Shown here one piece after another: positions 25,375 to 34,209 of a DNA stretch of 64,000 bases. The DNA comes from Bradyrhizobium campsiandrae (lineage in GTDB: Bacteria > Pseudomonadota > Alphaproteobacteria > Rhizobiales > Xanthobacteraceae). Location: contig NZ_JAANIH010000032.1 in the NCBI RefSeq assembly GCF_014529705.1, positions 1-64,000 on the forward strand, written 5' to 3'. A program made the position numbers and the translations under genes. Each line of letters opens with the position of its first letter. Within the stretch, counting starts at the first letter, position 1. Below the pieces are notes generated by a model. That model had not been told where the DNA came from. It made no database searches and saw only the letters and a program-made list of their open reading frames with translations.

Positions 25375-27702
25375 TTAAGTCGCGTCCCGAAACAGGCGCT
25401 TGCTGAGGATGGCATGCACACCCCAATTGCCGTCGACGACCTGCGTGACGCCGAAATCGACGGCCGCCGACATCAACGCGATCGCTTCGTCTTCGCTGAG
25501 ACCTTTGGTGTTCATCAGGAAGCGCCGCATCTTGCGGAATGCGTCCTTCATGGCGAGGTCGAGCGAGGATTTGGCGTAGACCTCGCTCTGGCCCTGCGCG
25601 CCGAACTCGGCGAGGTAATTGGGATGGCTGAAACCGGTCAGGACCCAGTCTGTCTCGGTCTCGATCAGGGGATAAGAGAGATCGGCGAAGGGACGACCGG
25701 CCAGATCGGCCTTCTTGTGCAGGATGACCTCGAAGGTGCCGGTCATCGAGCATTCGATTGCGGTGCCGCTGAGCTCGCCGTCGCCCTGCGTGGCGTGGGA
25801 ATCTCCGACCGAGAGCAGCGCGCCGGGCACCGAGACAGGAAGATAGACAGTCGCTCCCTTCCCGAGCCGCCAATTGTCGAGATTGCCGCCGAAATAGGAC
25901 GGCGGCACGGAGTCGACGAAATCGACCTCGCGCGGCGCCACCGCGATCACGCCGAAATGCGGCCGCAGCGGAATGCTGATGCCATCGAGCACGGCGTGGC
26001 GGCGCTTGATCGTGGCTGATACGACGGGAACGCCGGGATAGTCGTAGGTGGTGTGCACGACGCCGAAAGGGTCGGTCTGCGGCTCCCAGCGGTAGGAATA
26101 CAGCGCGCGAGCGTGGGGCTCCTCGGGATCGTCGAAAATCTCGTAGATGGTGACGATCTCGCGCGGCTTGGGACCGCCGAGAAACTCGTTGTAGTGATAG
26201 CCCCACCAGGCCGCGACCGAGGAGCCGAACACACGACCGGCATATTTCGGATTGCGGCTTACGCGCGGCACGATGTCGAGGATGCGCACCTCCAGCACGT
26301 CGCCGGGCTGGGCATCCTTCACCGCCACCGGCCCCGTGCAGATGTGCACGCCAAAGCCCTCGCCCGCGCCGCGGCCGAACACGCTGGCATCCATCGGGCC
26401 GGCGCCGCGGCGATCGACGTTCTTCTTGTCGGCGGTCCAGCCGAACACGCTCTCCGCGCCGGCATCGCCCGCAATCATCAAGTCGGGATCGTCCGAGGCA
26501 TGCTGCGTCAGTGTTTCGATCGTGATGGTGTCGCCGGAGGCGATCTCGATCTGCGGCGGCAACGATCGGCTGAAATAGCCCCAATGAACGCGGCTGGCTT
26601 CCACCGGGAGATGGTGATGCCGTCGCTCCGCTGAGCGCGTCTCTTCGCCACTGATGCGCGCGACGTCGCTGCGCGCCTCCGCGCTATTTTGATGCGCGCG
26701 CGCCAGCGCCTCCTGCGGCCAGCCGCGTTGTCCGGCGACACCATGCTGCGTGGTCGCCCGCTCCGCCTCCTGCTGGCGAAACTCGCGCGGCGGCAGGCCG
26801 AAACGATGGCGGAAGGCGCGGCTGAAATGGGCGGAATCGCCAAAACCATAGGCGTAGGCGATCTCCGAGATCGATCGATGTGATTCCGTCGGGTTGGACA
26901 GGTCGGCCCAGGCGCGCTGGAGCCGCCGCTCGCGGACGTAATGGGTAAAGTTGTCGCCGACCGTCTCGAACAGCTTTTGCAGGTAGCGCTCGGAAATCCC
27001 CTCGGCCTGTGCGACCCGCGCCGGCACCAGATCGGGATCGTCGAGCCGGCGCTCGATGGTCTGGCAAATCCGGTGCAGCAGCGCGGCCTGTGTCGCGCTC
27101 GATCCGGCATCCGATGTCGAGGCGGCCACTTGATGGGCAAGCGTCAAAAGCAGATCGACCAGTGACTGCGCCAGCGTCTTCCATTCGCCGTCGCTCAACG
27201 TGTCGAGCGTCCGCGCGGTCGCATCCAGCATACGCGCGAACACATCGGCGAAACCGCCTGGTGGGACCACGCGGGGCTCGCCGAGCCGCGGCTTGCCCGA
27301 ACGGCGTCCGTGCAACGCCTCGGAGGTCACCGACAGGACGATGGCCCGCATGTCGCGCTGGAACACGATGCTCCAGTCGCCGTTGCGCGGCAGCAGCACG
27401 AGATGCCCGACCGGAACGATGCGATGACTGGCGCCGCTCTTGAGCACCATGCCGTCCTCAACCGGCATCAGCGCGATCGGAAGATCCTCGTTCGATGGCG
27501 TGAGTGGCGCGACGCTCTGCGCGCCTGCGGCCATGCGAGTCAGAGCAATGCCATCGGCATGACGATGCGATGCTGTGGCGTGTCCGTCGTAGAAGCTATG
27601 ACTACCTGCCGGTTGCAGGCCGACCGCGGCCAGCACGTCCCGCCAGGCTTCGGGGCGGTCGTCTTGTGCGTAGGACTCGCTCGTGAATGGGCGGAAGCTC
27701 AT
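25375..27702 (-). CDS. AraC-family regulator fused to acetamidase/formamidase
   Basis: One uninterrupted frame carries two normally separate proteins. The first part (about residues 1-313 from Met 27702) has a cupin-like sensor region and a full AraC DNA-binding domain: ARVAQAEGISERYLQKLFE, then YAYGFGDSAHFSRAFRHRFGL. After a ~50-residue Gln/Arg-rich linker, from about 26622 to the end, it is a complete FmdA/AmdA amidase (SRVHWGYFSRSLPP, AESVFGWTADKK, VGDSHATQGDGELSGTAIE, MSAAVDFGVTQVVDGNWGVH). No in-frame start exists near the junction for a separate amidase. Either a true regulator-enzyme fusion or loss of an intergenic stop explains it. A TTG at 27783 with GGAG upstream is an alternative start. 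Confidence 0.85.
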   Translation of the reverse strand: MSFRPFTSESYAQDDRPEAWRDVLAAVGLQPAGSHSFYDGHATASHRHADGIALTRMAAGAQSVAPLTPSNEDLPIALMPVEDGMVLKSGASHRIVPVGHLVLLPRNGDWSIVFQRDMRAIVLSVTSEALHGRRSGKPRLGEPRVVPPGGFADVFARMLDATARTLDTLSDGEWKTLAQSLVDLLLTLAHQVAASTSDAGSSATQAALLHRICQTIERRLDDPDLVPARVAQAEGISERYLQKLFETVGDNFTHYVRERRLQRAWADLSNPTESHRSISEIAYAYGFGDSAHFSRAFRHRFGLPPREFRQQEAERATTQHGVAGQRGWPQEALARAHQNSAEARSDVARISGEETRSAERRHHHLPVEASRVHWGYFSRSLPPQIEIASGDTITIETLTQHASDDPDLMIAGDAGAESVFGWTADKKNVDRRGAGPMDASVFGRGAGEGFGVHICTGPVAVKDAQPGDVLEVRILDIVPRVSRNPKYAGRVFGSSVAAWWGYHYNEFLGGPKPREIVTIYEIFDDPEEPHARALYSYRWEPQTDPFGVVHTTYDYPGVPVVSATIKRRHAVLDGISIPLRPHFGVIAVAPREVDFVDSVPPSYFGGNLDNWRLGKGATVYLPVSVPGALLSVGDSHATQGDGELSGTAIECSMTGTFEVILHKKADLAGRPFADLSYPLIETETDWVLTGFSHPNYLAEFGAQGQSEVYAKSSLDLAMKDAFRKMRRFLMNTKGLSEDEAIALMSAAVDFGVTQVVDGNWGVHAILSKRLFRDAT

Positions 27703-27836
27703 CGGATCGACCCAGATTACGGTCGATCGAAGCAACCTCTGTGCCAGCCGCACGCGGTCATCCGTCGCAGCGACGGATCGCAAATGATCTCCGCCTGTGA
27801 CGTGTTCATCTCGAAAACGGGCTATGCCTCAATGCA

Positions 27837-29078
27837 TTAGTCGCAGCGAAAGATGTTCTTGCGGATCGTTCCGTGAACGCCCCAATTGGCATCCACGACC
27901 TGAGTGACGCCGAAATCGGCGCCGACCGACATCAGCGAGATCGCCTCGTCCTCGCTGAGGCCGTGCACGATCATCAGGAACCGGCGGAGCTTCCTGAACG
28001 CATCGCGCATCGCGCGGTCGAGGCTGGAGTGATTGGCAATCTCCGTTTGCGCGTCGGCGCCGAGCGCGGCGAGATAGTTCGGATAGGTGAAGCCGTAGAA
28101 CGACCAGGTGTGGTCGGTCTCGAGCATGGGATGGTCGAGACCTTCGAGCTGTGTGCCGGCGAGATCAGCCTTCTTGTGCAGGATGAACTCGAAATCGCCG
28201 GTGAGTGAGGTCTCGATCGCGGTGCCGCCGAGCTCGCTGTCGCCCTGCGCGGCATGGGGATCGCCGACCGAGAAATAGGCGCCTGATACCGCGACCGGAT
28301 AGAACATCCGCGCACCCTTGCCGATGCGCCAGTCGTCGATGTTGCCGCCAGTATAGCTTGGCGGGATCGAGCTGACGAAATCGGCCTCGGATGGCGCAAG
28401 GCCCATCGTGCCGAAATGCAGCCGCGCCGGCACCTTCACGCTGGAGAGGATGTTCTCGCGTTTCCTGATCGTGGCGTGATCGACGCGGACGCCGGGATAA
28501 TCAATGGTGGAATGCACGATGCCGTCAGGATCGGTCTGCGGTGTCCAGACGTAGTTGTAGACGGCCTTCGCATAGGGCTCGCCCGAGGTGTCGAGCTCGA
28601 AGATGGTGACGACCTCGCGGGGCTTCGGCTCCTCGATCAGATCGTGATAGTGAAAGCCCCAGTTCGCCGAGACGTTAGAGCCGAAGCAGCGGCCGGCATG
28701 GCAGGCGCTGCAACTCGGCCGCGGCCTGACGTCGAGGATGCGCACCTCCAGAACATCGCCGGGCTCGGCGCCCTCGATCGCGACCGGGCCAGTGAGGAGG
28801 TGCACGCCGATTCCCTCGCCTGCGCCGCGGATGAACGGGCCTTCGGTCGGGCCCGAGCCGCGGCGCGCCACGGCCTTATGCTCGCGCGTCCAGTGGAACA
28901 CGCTCTCGGCGCCGGGGTCACCCTGGATCATGCGCTCGTAATCATCGTTGGCGTGATGGGTCAGCGTCTCGATGGTGGCGCGATCGCCGGAGCGCAGCGT
29001 CAGGGCGGGCGGGACCTTCTTGGAGAAATAGCCCCAATGGACGGTCTTCGGCGAAACCGGCAGCGTGAAATGCTTCAT
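27837..29078 (-). CDS. Acetamidase/formamidase (FmdA/AmdA family)
   Basis: This 413-aa enzyme hydrolyses short-chain amides to ammonia and the acid. It is a full-length family member and a paralogue of the amidase half of the neighbouring fusion. Shared segments are VHWGYFSKKVPP, AESVFHWTREHKAV, GSGPTEGPFIRGAGEGIGVH and VGDPHAAQGDSELGGTAIE. The conserved Glu and His residues of the family are visible in these stretches. It lies between the ABC transporter fusion and the AraC-amidase gene on one strand, 134 nt before the latter. Ammonia release fits nitrogen scavenging. Confidence 0.92.
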   Translation of the reverse strand: MKHFTLPVSPKTVHWGYFSKKVPPALTLRSGDRATIETLTHHANDDYERMIQGDPGAESVFHWTREHKAVARRGSGPTEGPFIRGAGEGIGVHLLTGPVAIEGAEPGDVLEVRILDVRPRPSCSACHAGRCFGSNVSANWGFHYHDLIEEPKPREVVTIFELDTSGEPYAKAVYNYVWTPQTDPDGIVHSTIDYPGVRVDHATIRKRENILSSVKVPARLHFGTMGLAPSEADFVSSIPPSYTGGNIDDWRIGKGARMFYPVAVSGAYFSVGDPHAAQGDSELGGTAIETSLTGDFEFILHKKADLAGTQLEGLDHPMLETDHTWSFYGFTYPNYLAALGADAQTEIANHSSLDRAMRDAFRKLRRFLMIVHGLSEDEAISLMSVGADFGVTQVVDANWGVHGTIRKNIFRCD

Positions 29079-29121
29079 GAATGGGCCTCTTCGGGAGTCT
29101 TGATTCTCGCGGAGGCCGCGC

Positions 29122-30744
29122 TCATCGCACCGCCTCCGGGGTTTTGTCGGCGTCCATTACGCTGAGGAAACGCGCGGTCAGCGGGTTGCGCGGGTTGGAC
29201 AGCACCTCATGTGCCGGCCCCTCCTCGAGGATCGCGCCACCGGACAGGAATGCGACGCGGTCGGCGACCTCATCGGCGAAGCGGATCTGGTGGGTCGAGA
29301 TGATCATGGTGAGCCCGTCGTCGATGGCGAGGCGGCGGATCACCTCCAGCACCTCGTTGACGAGCTCCGGATCGAGCGCAGAGGTGGGCTCGTCCAGCAG
29401 CAGCACGCTTGGATTGGGCGCGAGCGCACGTGCAATGGCGACGCGCTGTTGCTGGCCGCCGGAGAGGTGCCGTGGCAGCGCATCGGCGCGATGCGACAAC
29501 CCGACGCGGTCGAGCAGCTCGGCTGCGCGGCGGTCGGCATCGATGCGGGTCATGCCATGGACCCAGCGCAGGGGACCTGCGATGTTTTCCTTCGCCGAGA
29601 GATGCGCAAACAGGTTGAATTGCTGAAACACCATGCCGACGCCGACACTGGCGCGTTCATTGGCGATCGCGCGCGGCGACAGCGGTTTGCCATCGCCGCC
29701 AAAACCGAGGCGCCGGCCCCCGACATGGATGATGCCGGCATCCCAGTTCTCAAGATGGTTGATACAGCGGAGCAGCGTACTCTTGCCGGAGCCGCTCGGC
29801 CCGAGTAGCGCCACCACTTCGCCGACGCGCACCGTGAGGTTGAGGCTGTCGAGAACTTTTTGCGGGCCGTAACTCTTGGTGAGGTCCCTGGCTTCCACGG
29901 CGATATTGTTGCGCGCGATCGTCGCCGCACGCCGAACGCGCTCCTCCCGGGTCAACGCCAGCGGCGGCGTGTCGGCGGGCTCCGGCTGTAAGGGTTCCGG
30001 CTTCTGCACGGTCGCATCGGCGAGGTCGGGTTGGGCGCCCAGATCGACGCGTCGCCATGGCAGATAGTCGGCCAGCCTGCGCCGGCGGCTCGTGGTGCGA
30101 TCGAGATCAAGCAGCCGTTCGACGACGAGCTGGATGGCGCTGATGGTCGCGGTCAGCACGAGATACAATAGGCCCGAGGCAAAGAAGATTGAGAAGAAAT
30201 CGAAGGTCGATGACGCGAGCTGAGTCGAGCGCAGCGTCAGCTCCTGGACCGCGACCACGGAGGCGAGCGAGGAGTTTTTCAGCGCGCTGACGGCCTCGTT
30301 GCCGAAGGCGGGGATCATGGTGCGGATCGCCTGCGGCGCGATCACGCGGCGCATCAGGACCTGTGGCGTCATGCCGAGCGCCTGCCCTGCCGTCACCTGC
30401 CCGCGGTCGACGCCGAGCACGCCGGCACGCAGCATCTCGGCGATGAACGGCGCCTCGTTGCAGGCCAGCGCAAGGCCGGCCGCAAGCACGGCCGGCAGCT
30501 TGAGGCCGATATGCGGCAACGCGTCGTAGGCGAACACCATTTGCAGGATCAGCGGCGTGCCGCGGAAGATCACGGTATAGGCCCTGGCGATCGCCGCCAG
30601 CGGCCAGAAGCGCGAAAGCTGCATGCCGGCGAGGATCAATCCGACGATCAGTCCGCCGCCGAGCCCGAGGGCAGTCACCTCCAGGGTGAGCTCGATGCCC
30701 TCGAGCAGATACGGCATGCTCAGGTAGTGGAGGAACAGCGACAT
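29122..30744 (-). CDS. Amino-acid-type ABC transporter, permease and ATPase in one chain
   Basis: This 540-aa protein joins a HisM/GlnP-type permease (about residues 1-225, five or so helices, with the ATPase-contact loop EAVSALKNSSLASVVAVQEL) to a GlnQ-type ATPase (about 270-540). The ATPase has Walker A GPSGSGKSTLLRC, signature LSGGQQQRVAIARAL and Walker B VLLLDEPTSALDPE. A Pro/Arg-rich linker connects them. Normally these are two proteins. It is 10 nt after the binding-protein gene and 43 nt before the formamidase gene, so the imported compound is likely an amide or amino-acid derivative. Confidence 0.92.
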   Translation of the reverse strand: MSLFLHYLSMPYLLEGIELTLEVTALGLGGGLIVGLILAGMQLSRFWPLAAIARAYTVIFRGTPLILQMVFAYDALPHIGLKLPAVLAAGLALACNEAPFIAEMLRAGVLGVDRGQVTAGQALGMTPQVLMRRVIAPQAIRTMIPAFGNEAVSALKNSSLASVVAVQELTLRSTQLASSTFDFFSIFFASGLLYLVLTATISAIQLVVERLLDLDRTTSRRRRLADYLPWRRVDLGAQPDLADATVQKPEPLQPEPADTPPLALTREERVRRAATIARNNIAVEARDLTKSYGPQKVLDSLNLTVRVGEVVALLGPSGSGKSTLLRCINHLENWDAGIIHVGGRRLGFGGDGKPLSPRAIANERASVGVGMVFQQFNLFAHLSAKENIAGPLRWVHGMTRIDADRRAAELLDRVGLSHRADALPRHLSGGQQQRVAIARALAPNPSVLLLDEPTSALDPELVNEVLEVIRRLAIDDGLTMIISTHQIRFADEVADRVAFLSGGAILEEGPAHEVLSNPRNPLTARFLSVMDADKTPEAVR

Positions 30745-30754
30745 CAGAGCGACA

Positions 30755-31684
30755 TCAGTCGGCCGTCAGGATGTCGGGCTCCTTGAAGTTGTTCACATCG
30801 AGCCCATGCTTCTTCAGAAGCTCCATGTGCGTGCCGGCCTTCTGCACCTCGATCAGCGCAGCGAGCACCGCGTCGCGGAATTTCGGCTTGTCCTTGGGAA
30901 CGGCGATGCCGACCGAATACGGGATCGTTACCGCGATCGCCTTCTCCAGCTTGTCCGGATAGGCCTTGACGGCGCTGTCGACGGTGTTGACGTCGTTGAC
31001 ATAGGTGTCAGCGCGGCCGGCAAGGATCGCCTGGATGCAGTTGGCGTTGTTGTCGTAGAGCTGCACGGTCGGCTCTGCCTTGCCGGCCTTCTTGCATTCG
31101 GGCGCCAGGGCCTGGACCAGCGGCACCTCGACATAGCCGGTGTTCTCGGCCGCGGCCGCGCCGCACATCGACATGTTGATGCCGTTGATGCCCTTCGGAT
31201 TGCCCTTGGCGACCAGCACGCCGTCGAACACCTTCGAATAGGTGATGAAGTCGGCGGCTTTCGCGCGCTCCTTGGTGGCGTAGATGTCGGAAATGACGAT
31301 GTCGGCCTGACCTGCCGACAGCGTGGTCAGGAGTGCGGCGAACACCACCGGCTTGTAGGTCAGCTTGAAGCCGAGGCATTCGCCGATGGCTTCGCCGAGA
31401 TCGATATCGAAGCCGATATATTTGCTGGGATCCTTCGGATCGATCGTCTCATAGCCCGGCGTGTGCGGGTTGATGGCGTTGACGAGCGTCTTGCCCTTCC
31501 AGTCCGGATATTTCTCCTGGAGTGCGGCACAGGCCGCGGGCGGGGCGGCTTGCGCGCTGAGCGGCGCCGCGGCGACGAGGCCGCAAACCATGGCGGCGCC
31601 AAGCGCGGCCTTGCGCCATGACAACGCGCGCGACATCCCCCGGCGCGCGTGATGCAGTTGCTTGGGCAATCCCCGTCTCTCCAT
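30755..31684 (-). CDS. ABC transporter substrate-binding protein, polar amino-acid family
   Basis: This periplasmic family-3 solute-binding protein has about 309 aa from ATG 31684, chosen because AAGGAG lies 7 nt upstream. The signal peptide is LGAAMVCGLVAAAPLSAQA after a basic start. The core shows YIGFDIDLGEAIGECLGFKL, ADIVISDIYATKERAKAADF and TVDSAVKAYPDKLEKAIAV. It heads the operon of transporter fusion, formamidase, AraC-formamidase and RidA. The ligand cannot be read from sequence. Confidence 0.92.
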   Translation of the reverse strand: MERRGLPKQLHHARRGMSRALSWRKAALGAAMVCGLVAAAPLSAQAAPPAACAALQEKYPDWKGKTLVNAINPHTPGYETIDPKDPSKYIGFDIDLGEAIGECLGFKLTYKPVVFAALLTTLSAGQADIVISDIYATKERAKAADFITYSKVFDGVLVAKGNPKGINGINMSMCGAAAAENTGYVEVPLVQALAPECKKAGKAEPTVQLYDNNANCIQAILAGRADTYVNDVNTVDSAVKAYPDKLEKAIAVTIPYSVGIAVPKDKPKFRDAVLAALIEVQKAGTHMELLKKHGLDVNNFKEPDILTAD

Positions 31685-32103
31685 CGTCCCACTCCTTCGA
31701 ATTGTCATGGCGCTCGCCATGTTCCAGATCTCGGGAGCGAGCCTAGGTGGAGTGCGCCGGGGAAAGCTTGTCCGCAGGCGTACAAAAAATTGGATGGAGC
31801 GGGCCCGCGATTTGGGCACCAAGCTGCACAAAATCTGTTCGCGGGCAGGAGGCAGCGGGATGCGCAATTTTCGAATTCGGGAGAACCAAATGATTGCGGA
31901 TGATGCAGAGATCGGCCGATCAGGACATCATGTGGTGAAGCGGCTTGACGGAGATATGACGCCACCCGGCGCATCTACCCGCTGCGTTCGCCAGACCTCA
32001 CGGCCATCCACAGGCTGTCCGCAGCATATCCACAGGCTGATTGTGCCGGATTCGTCAGCCTGCGCGAGGGACTTGCTGCGCACAAACCCACAGGCCAGCC
32101 ATG
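31685..32103. other. Intergenic region upstream of the amide operon
   Basis: About 420 bp with no credible gene. It must hold the promoter of the amide operon. A 12-bp direct repeat ATCCACAGGCTG occurs at 32006-32017 and 32028-32039, with a third CCACAGGC near 32091. I found no GCAC-N7-GTGC dyad and no well-spaced sigma-54 GG/GC pair. Confidence 0.45.
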
Positions 32104-32367
32104 TCAGCCGCCGGCCTGGTCGAACACGGTGCGGCAAGCCTCGCTCAAGCTTGAGCGGTTACGGCGCAGGCAGGCCGTAATGGCGCGGACGTTCGGGATT
32201 TCGCCGGCGCAGAGCCGGTAGACGTCGGGCGTGCAGGCCCGGCGCTGCTCCGGCGTGCCCTGCTGGGCCTGGGCGGCCGATGCAAACATCGTCAGGAACA
32301 GCCCGACTGTCGAGGCGCGATGCGCCCGGCTTCTCACACCTGCAAACCGCAAGAACCTCGCCTTCAT
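32104..32367 (-). CDS. Small Cys-rich exported protein
   Basis: This 87-aa protein begins at ATG 32367 with AGGAG 7 nt upstream. A signal peptide (STVGLFLTMFASAAQA) is followed by about 45 residues with four Cys in the pattern CTPDVYRLCAGEIPNVRAITACLRRNRSSLSEACRTVF (spaced C-x7-C-x11-C-x11-C). The pattern, ending LSEAC, resembles the GLG1/FGFR Cys-rich repeat seen in many small alphaproteobacterial exported proteins. Two disulfides are likely. Function is unknown. A perfect CRP-type site lies upstream. Confidence 0.75.
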   Translation of the reverse strand: MKARFLRFAGVRSRAHRASTVGLFLTMFASAAQAQQGTPEQRRACTPDVYRLCAGEIPNVRAITACLRRNRSSLSEACRTVFDQAGG

Positions 32368-32440
32368 GACCAGTCTCCTGTCTGCCCGCCCGACCCGCAT
32401 TGGCCGGTGCGCACAGGGGTAGGAGAAATAAATCTCTGAG

Positions 32441-32460
32441 AATGTGATCTCTTTCACATT
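32441..32460. promoter_or_regulatory. CRP-type binding site
   Basis: AATGTGA-TCTCTT-TCACATT is a perfect inverted repeat with the exact TGTGA-N6-TCACA core of cyclic-AMP receptor protein sites. Its centre is about 84 bp upstream of the Cys-rich protein start (minus strand), a usual distance for class I activation. The plus-strand gene at 32618 is about 160 bp away on the other side and could share it. Confidence 0.65.
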
Positions 32461-32617
32461 GGCCGCCGGCCCGAGGAACGATGGTTCCCGTGGGGATTTT
32501 TAGGAAGCGCTAACCAAACAGACCCCGATCGCCTGATCGTTAAAATGCGAACGATCGGGTCAATCGGGAAACAAACCGGCTTTGCGACAGTGCGCCATCC
32601 GCGTTCCGGAGGGTGTG

Positions 32618-32812
32618 ATGAGCGAAGCCGAATTCAATTTGATGCTGGATGCCGTTCGGGACGCCATGATCAACGAAGATTTCGCGACCTTGCCGGAGGA
32701 GATTTTCGTGCCGCATTCGTGGAGCTTCGACGCGACGCCCAAAGCCGCGAATGACAATGAGGGCGCCTGGCCCTTGCTGCCGTTTCCGGACGGTTGGTAC
32801 GCCGCCTGCTGA
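32618..32812 (+). CDS. Small hypothetical protein
   Basis: This is a 64-aa acidic protein from ATG 32618, chosen because GGAGG lies 7 nt upstream; a longer frame from 32582 lacks a site. The first 25 residues form a likely helix (EAEFNLMLDAVRDAMINEDF), followed by an aromatic tail (PHSWSFDATPK...LLPFPDGWYAAC). I do not recognise a family. Codon use matches the neighbourhood. Confidence 0.55.
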   Translation: MSEAEFNLMLDAVRDAMINEDFATLPEEIFVPHSWSFDATPKAANDNEGAWPLLPFPDGWYAAC

Positions 32813-32863
32813 GACCTCTTAGCTGAGCCTGAGGCAAAACCCGCGCGGCCACGCAACCCACGA

Positions 32864-33010
32864 TCAGGTCTTGACGCTCTCCTCGCCGCCCCGTGGTGCC
32901 CGGTCGGGCGCCGCTGGCGGAAAGATGCTGTCGTAGATCGCGCGCGCCTCGGCAATAAGGCGTGCCCGCTCCAGCTCGGATTTCGGGATAAATCGGACAA
33001 TCTCGCCCAC
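32864..33010 (-). CDS. Small hypothetical protein
   Basis: The frame opens further upstream, but GTG 33010 is preceded by CAGGAG at 5 nt and starts GEIVRFIPKSELERARLIAEARAIYDSIFPP (given here as its first and last parts: GEIVRFIPKSELERAR, AIYDSIFPP). The product is 48 aa with one amphipathic helix. The IVRFIPKSELERARLI opening recurs, as I recall it, in small Bradyrhizobium proteins without known function. It is convergent with the gene ending at 32812. Confidence 0.55.
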   Translation of the reverse strand: MGEIVRFIPKSELERARLIAEARAIYDSIFPPAAPDRAPRGGEESVKT

Positions 33011-33198
33011 GTCTGCTCCTGCGCTTGTTGGGGCTTGCATCCCTTCGCAGATGCGAAGTCTATGCCATCGGGCCTGAATCGAGGGTTTCCGACAAGCCCC
33101 GGGCAAACCCGGTGGGCATGGGCGCGCAGGCTCCGTCCGCGCGATCTCGCGGGACGCGATCAAATATAGATTTAAGCTGGAAAATCAGAAGCTTATGA

Positions 33199-33272
33199 TG
33201 GAGGCCACGACCAGAATTGAACTGGTGTACACGGTTTTGCAGACCGTTGCGTAACCACTCCGCCACGTGGCC
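33199..33272 (-). tRNA. tRNA-Cys (GCA)
   Basis: On the minus strand the 74-nt sequence forms a cloverleaf: acceptor GGCCACG/CGTGGCC, D-arm TGGCGGAGTGGTTACGCA, anticodon arm ACGGTCTGCAAAACCGT with GCA, T-arm CCAGTTCAATTCTGG, discriminator T as expected for Cys, and encoded CCA. No mobile element flanks it. Confidence 0.95.
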
Positions 33273-33428
33273 CCGTAAGGGCGGACCAATATAGGGGATC
33301 AAGAGCTTAGGCAACCCCGACCGGCCGGCTAGACCTTCGCACCGCCGAGATATCGACCGGGAACAGGTTCGGTCGCGCCGGCCACCGCGATGCGCCCGCG
33401 CCGGCACCGTCTTGATCGGTGACGCGCG

Positions 33429-34172
33429 TCAGGCCCGTTTTTTGCCGCGGCGGAAATCGCGCCGGCGGCCCTTGGGCGCCGGCTTGGGCGCCAGTTCCGG
33501 CAACTCGGCCTGAACCTCGCGATAGCGCCTCAACATCCGTTCGAAGCTGGCGTTCAGCGTCTCGGCGATGTCGGGGCGTCGCTCGAGGCCGGCGAGCAGC
33601 GTAGCGGCGGCCTCGATGGTCGACAGTCCGTCCTTGCGCGGCTCACGCCGCAGCCGGCCATAGCGCGATGGGTGCGCCGGATTGAGGATGACGCGCTGGC
33701 ATTTCAGCATCCAGGGATTGCGCCACCACAGCGCCTTGGCCTGGCTCCAGGTGCCGTCCAGCAACACCACGCCTTCGAGCTTGCCGAGGATGGCGCGCTG
33801 ATTCTCCGCAACCTCGCCCTTGCGGTTGAGCGCGACGATCTCGCCCTCCACGTCGAGGTCGGCGGCGCGCGCCGAGCCCAGATAGAGCACGGCCCAGTGC
33901 GAGGCGTTGTCAATCGGGCGCCCCAGCGCCTTCGACAGGCTCGGCCAGGACAGCCCGACCCGCACGGTGGCGTCTGCGAAGTGCCTGGCAAGCAGCCGCG
34001 CCGTGCCGAGCGCCCTGTCCTGCTCCTGCGGATGCTGCAGGATCAGGAGCGACAGCTTGTTCTCGATCGGCGTGACGCTGTCGCAGATGCAGAGCGGCAT
34101 CGGCTTCTGGCAGTGCGGGCATTCGGGAATGGGCTCGGGCGCAGCGGCCGTGGTCTCGGCTGGGTTCGACAT
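33429..34172 (-). CDS. DTW-domain tRNA aminocarboxypropyltransferase
   Basis: DTW proteins (TapT type) transfer an aminocarboxypropyl group from SAM to uridine in tRNA. This protein has about 247 aa from the Met at 34172; a longer start at 34208 is open. The N-terminus has the Cys motif CPHCQKPMPLCICD. The SAM-site stretch is VVLLDGTWSQAKAL, carrying the DxTW motif, followed by RYGRLRREPRKDGLSTIEAAA. The C-terminus is a basic tail (PKGRRRDFRRGKKRA). It starts 37 nt after the end of the RND operon and may be its last gene. Confidence 0.85.
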   Translation of the reverse strand: MSNPAETTAAAPEPIPECPHCQKPMPLCICDSVTPIENKLSLLILQHPQEQDRALGTARLLARHFADATVRVGLSWPSLSKALGRPIDNASHWAVLYLGSARAADLDVEGEIVALNRKGEVAENQRAILGKLEGVVLLDGTWSQAKALWWRNPWMLKCQRVILNPAHPSRYGRLRREPRKDGLSTIEAAATLLAGLERRPDIAETLNASFERMLRRYREVQAELPELAPKPAPKGRRRDFRRGKKRA

Positions 34173-34209
34173 GATCGCCGCTATACGCTTCGCGCGGCGG
34201 TCCAACAAC

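Noticed and set aside
31813..31832. A possible sigma-54 promoter (GGGCACC...TGCAC)
   Set aside because: The GG/GC spacing or bases are wrong in each register, and it points away from the amide operon.
32006..32039. ATCCACAGG repeats read as DnaA boxes or an origin
   Set aside because: None matches TTWTNCACA fully, no AT-rich unwinding region or dnaA/parAB gene is nearby.
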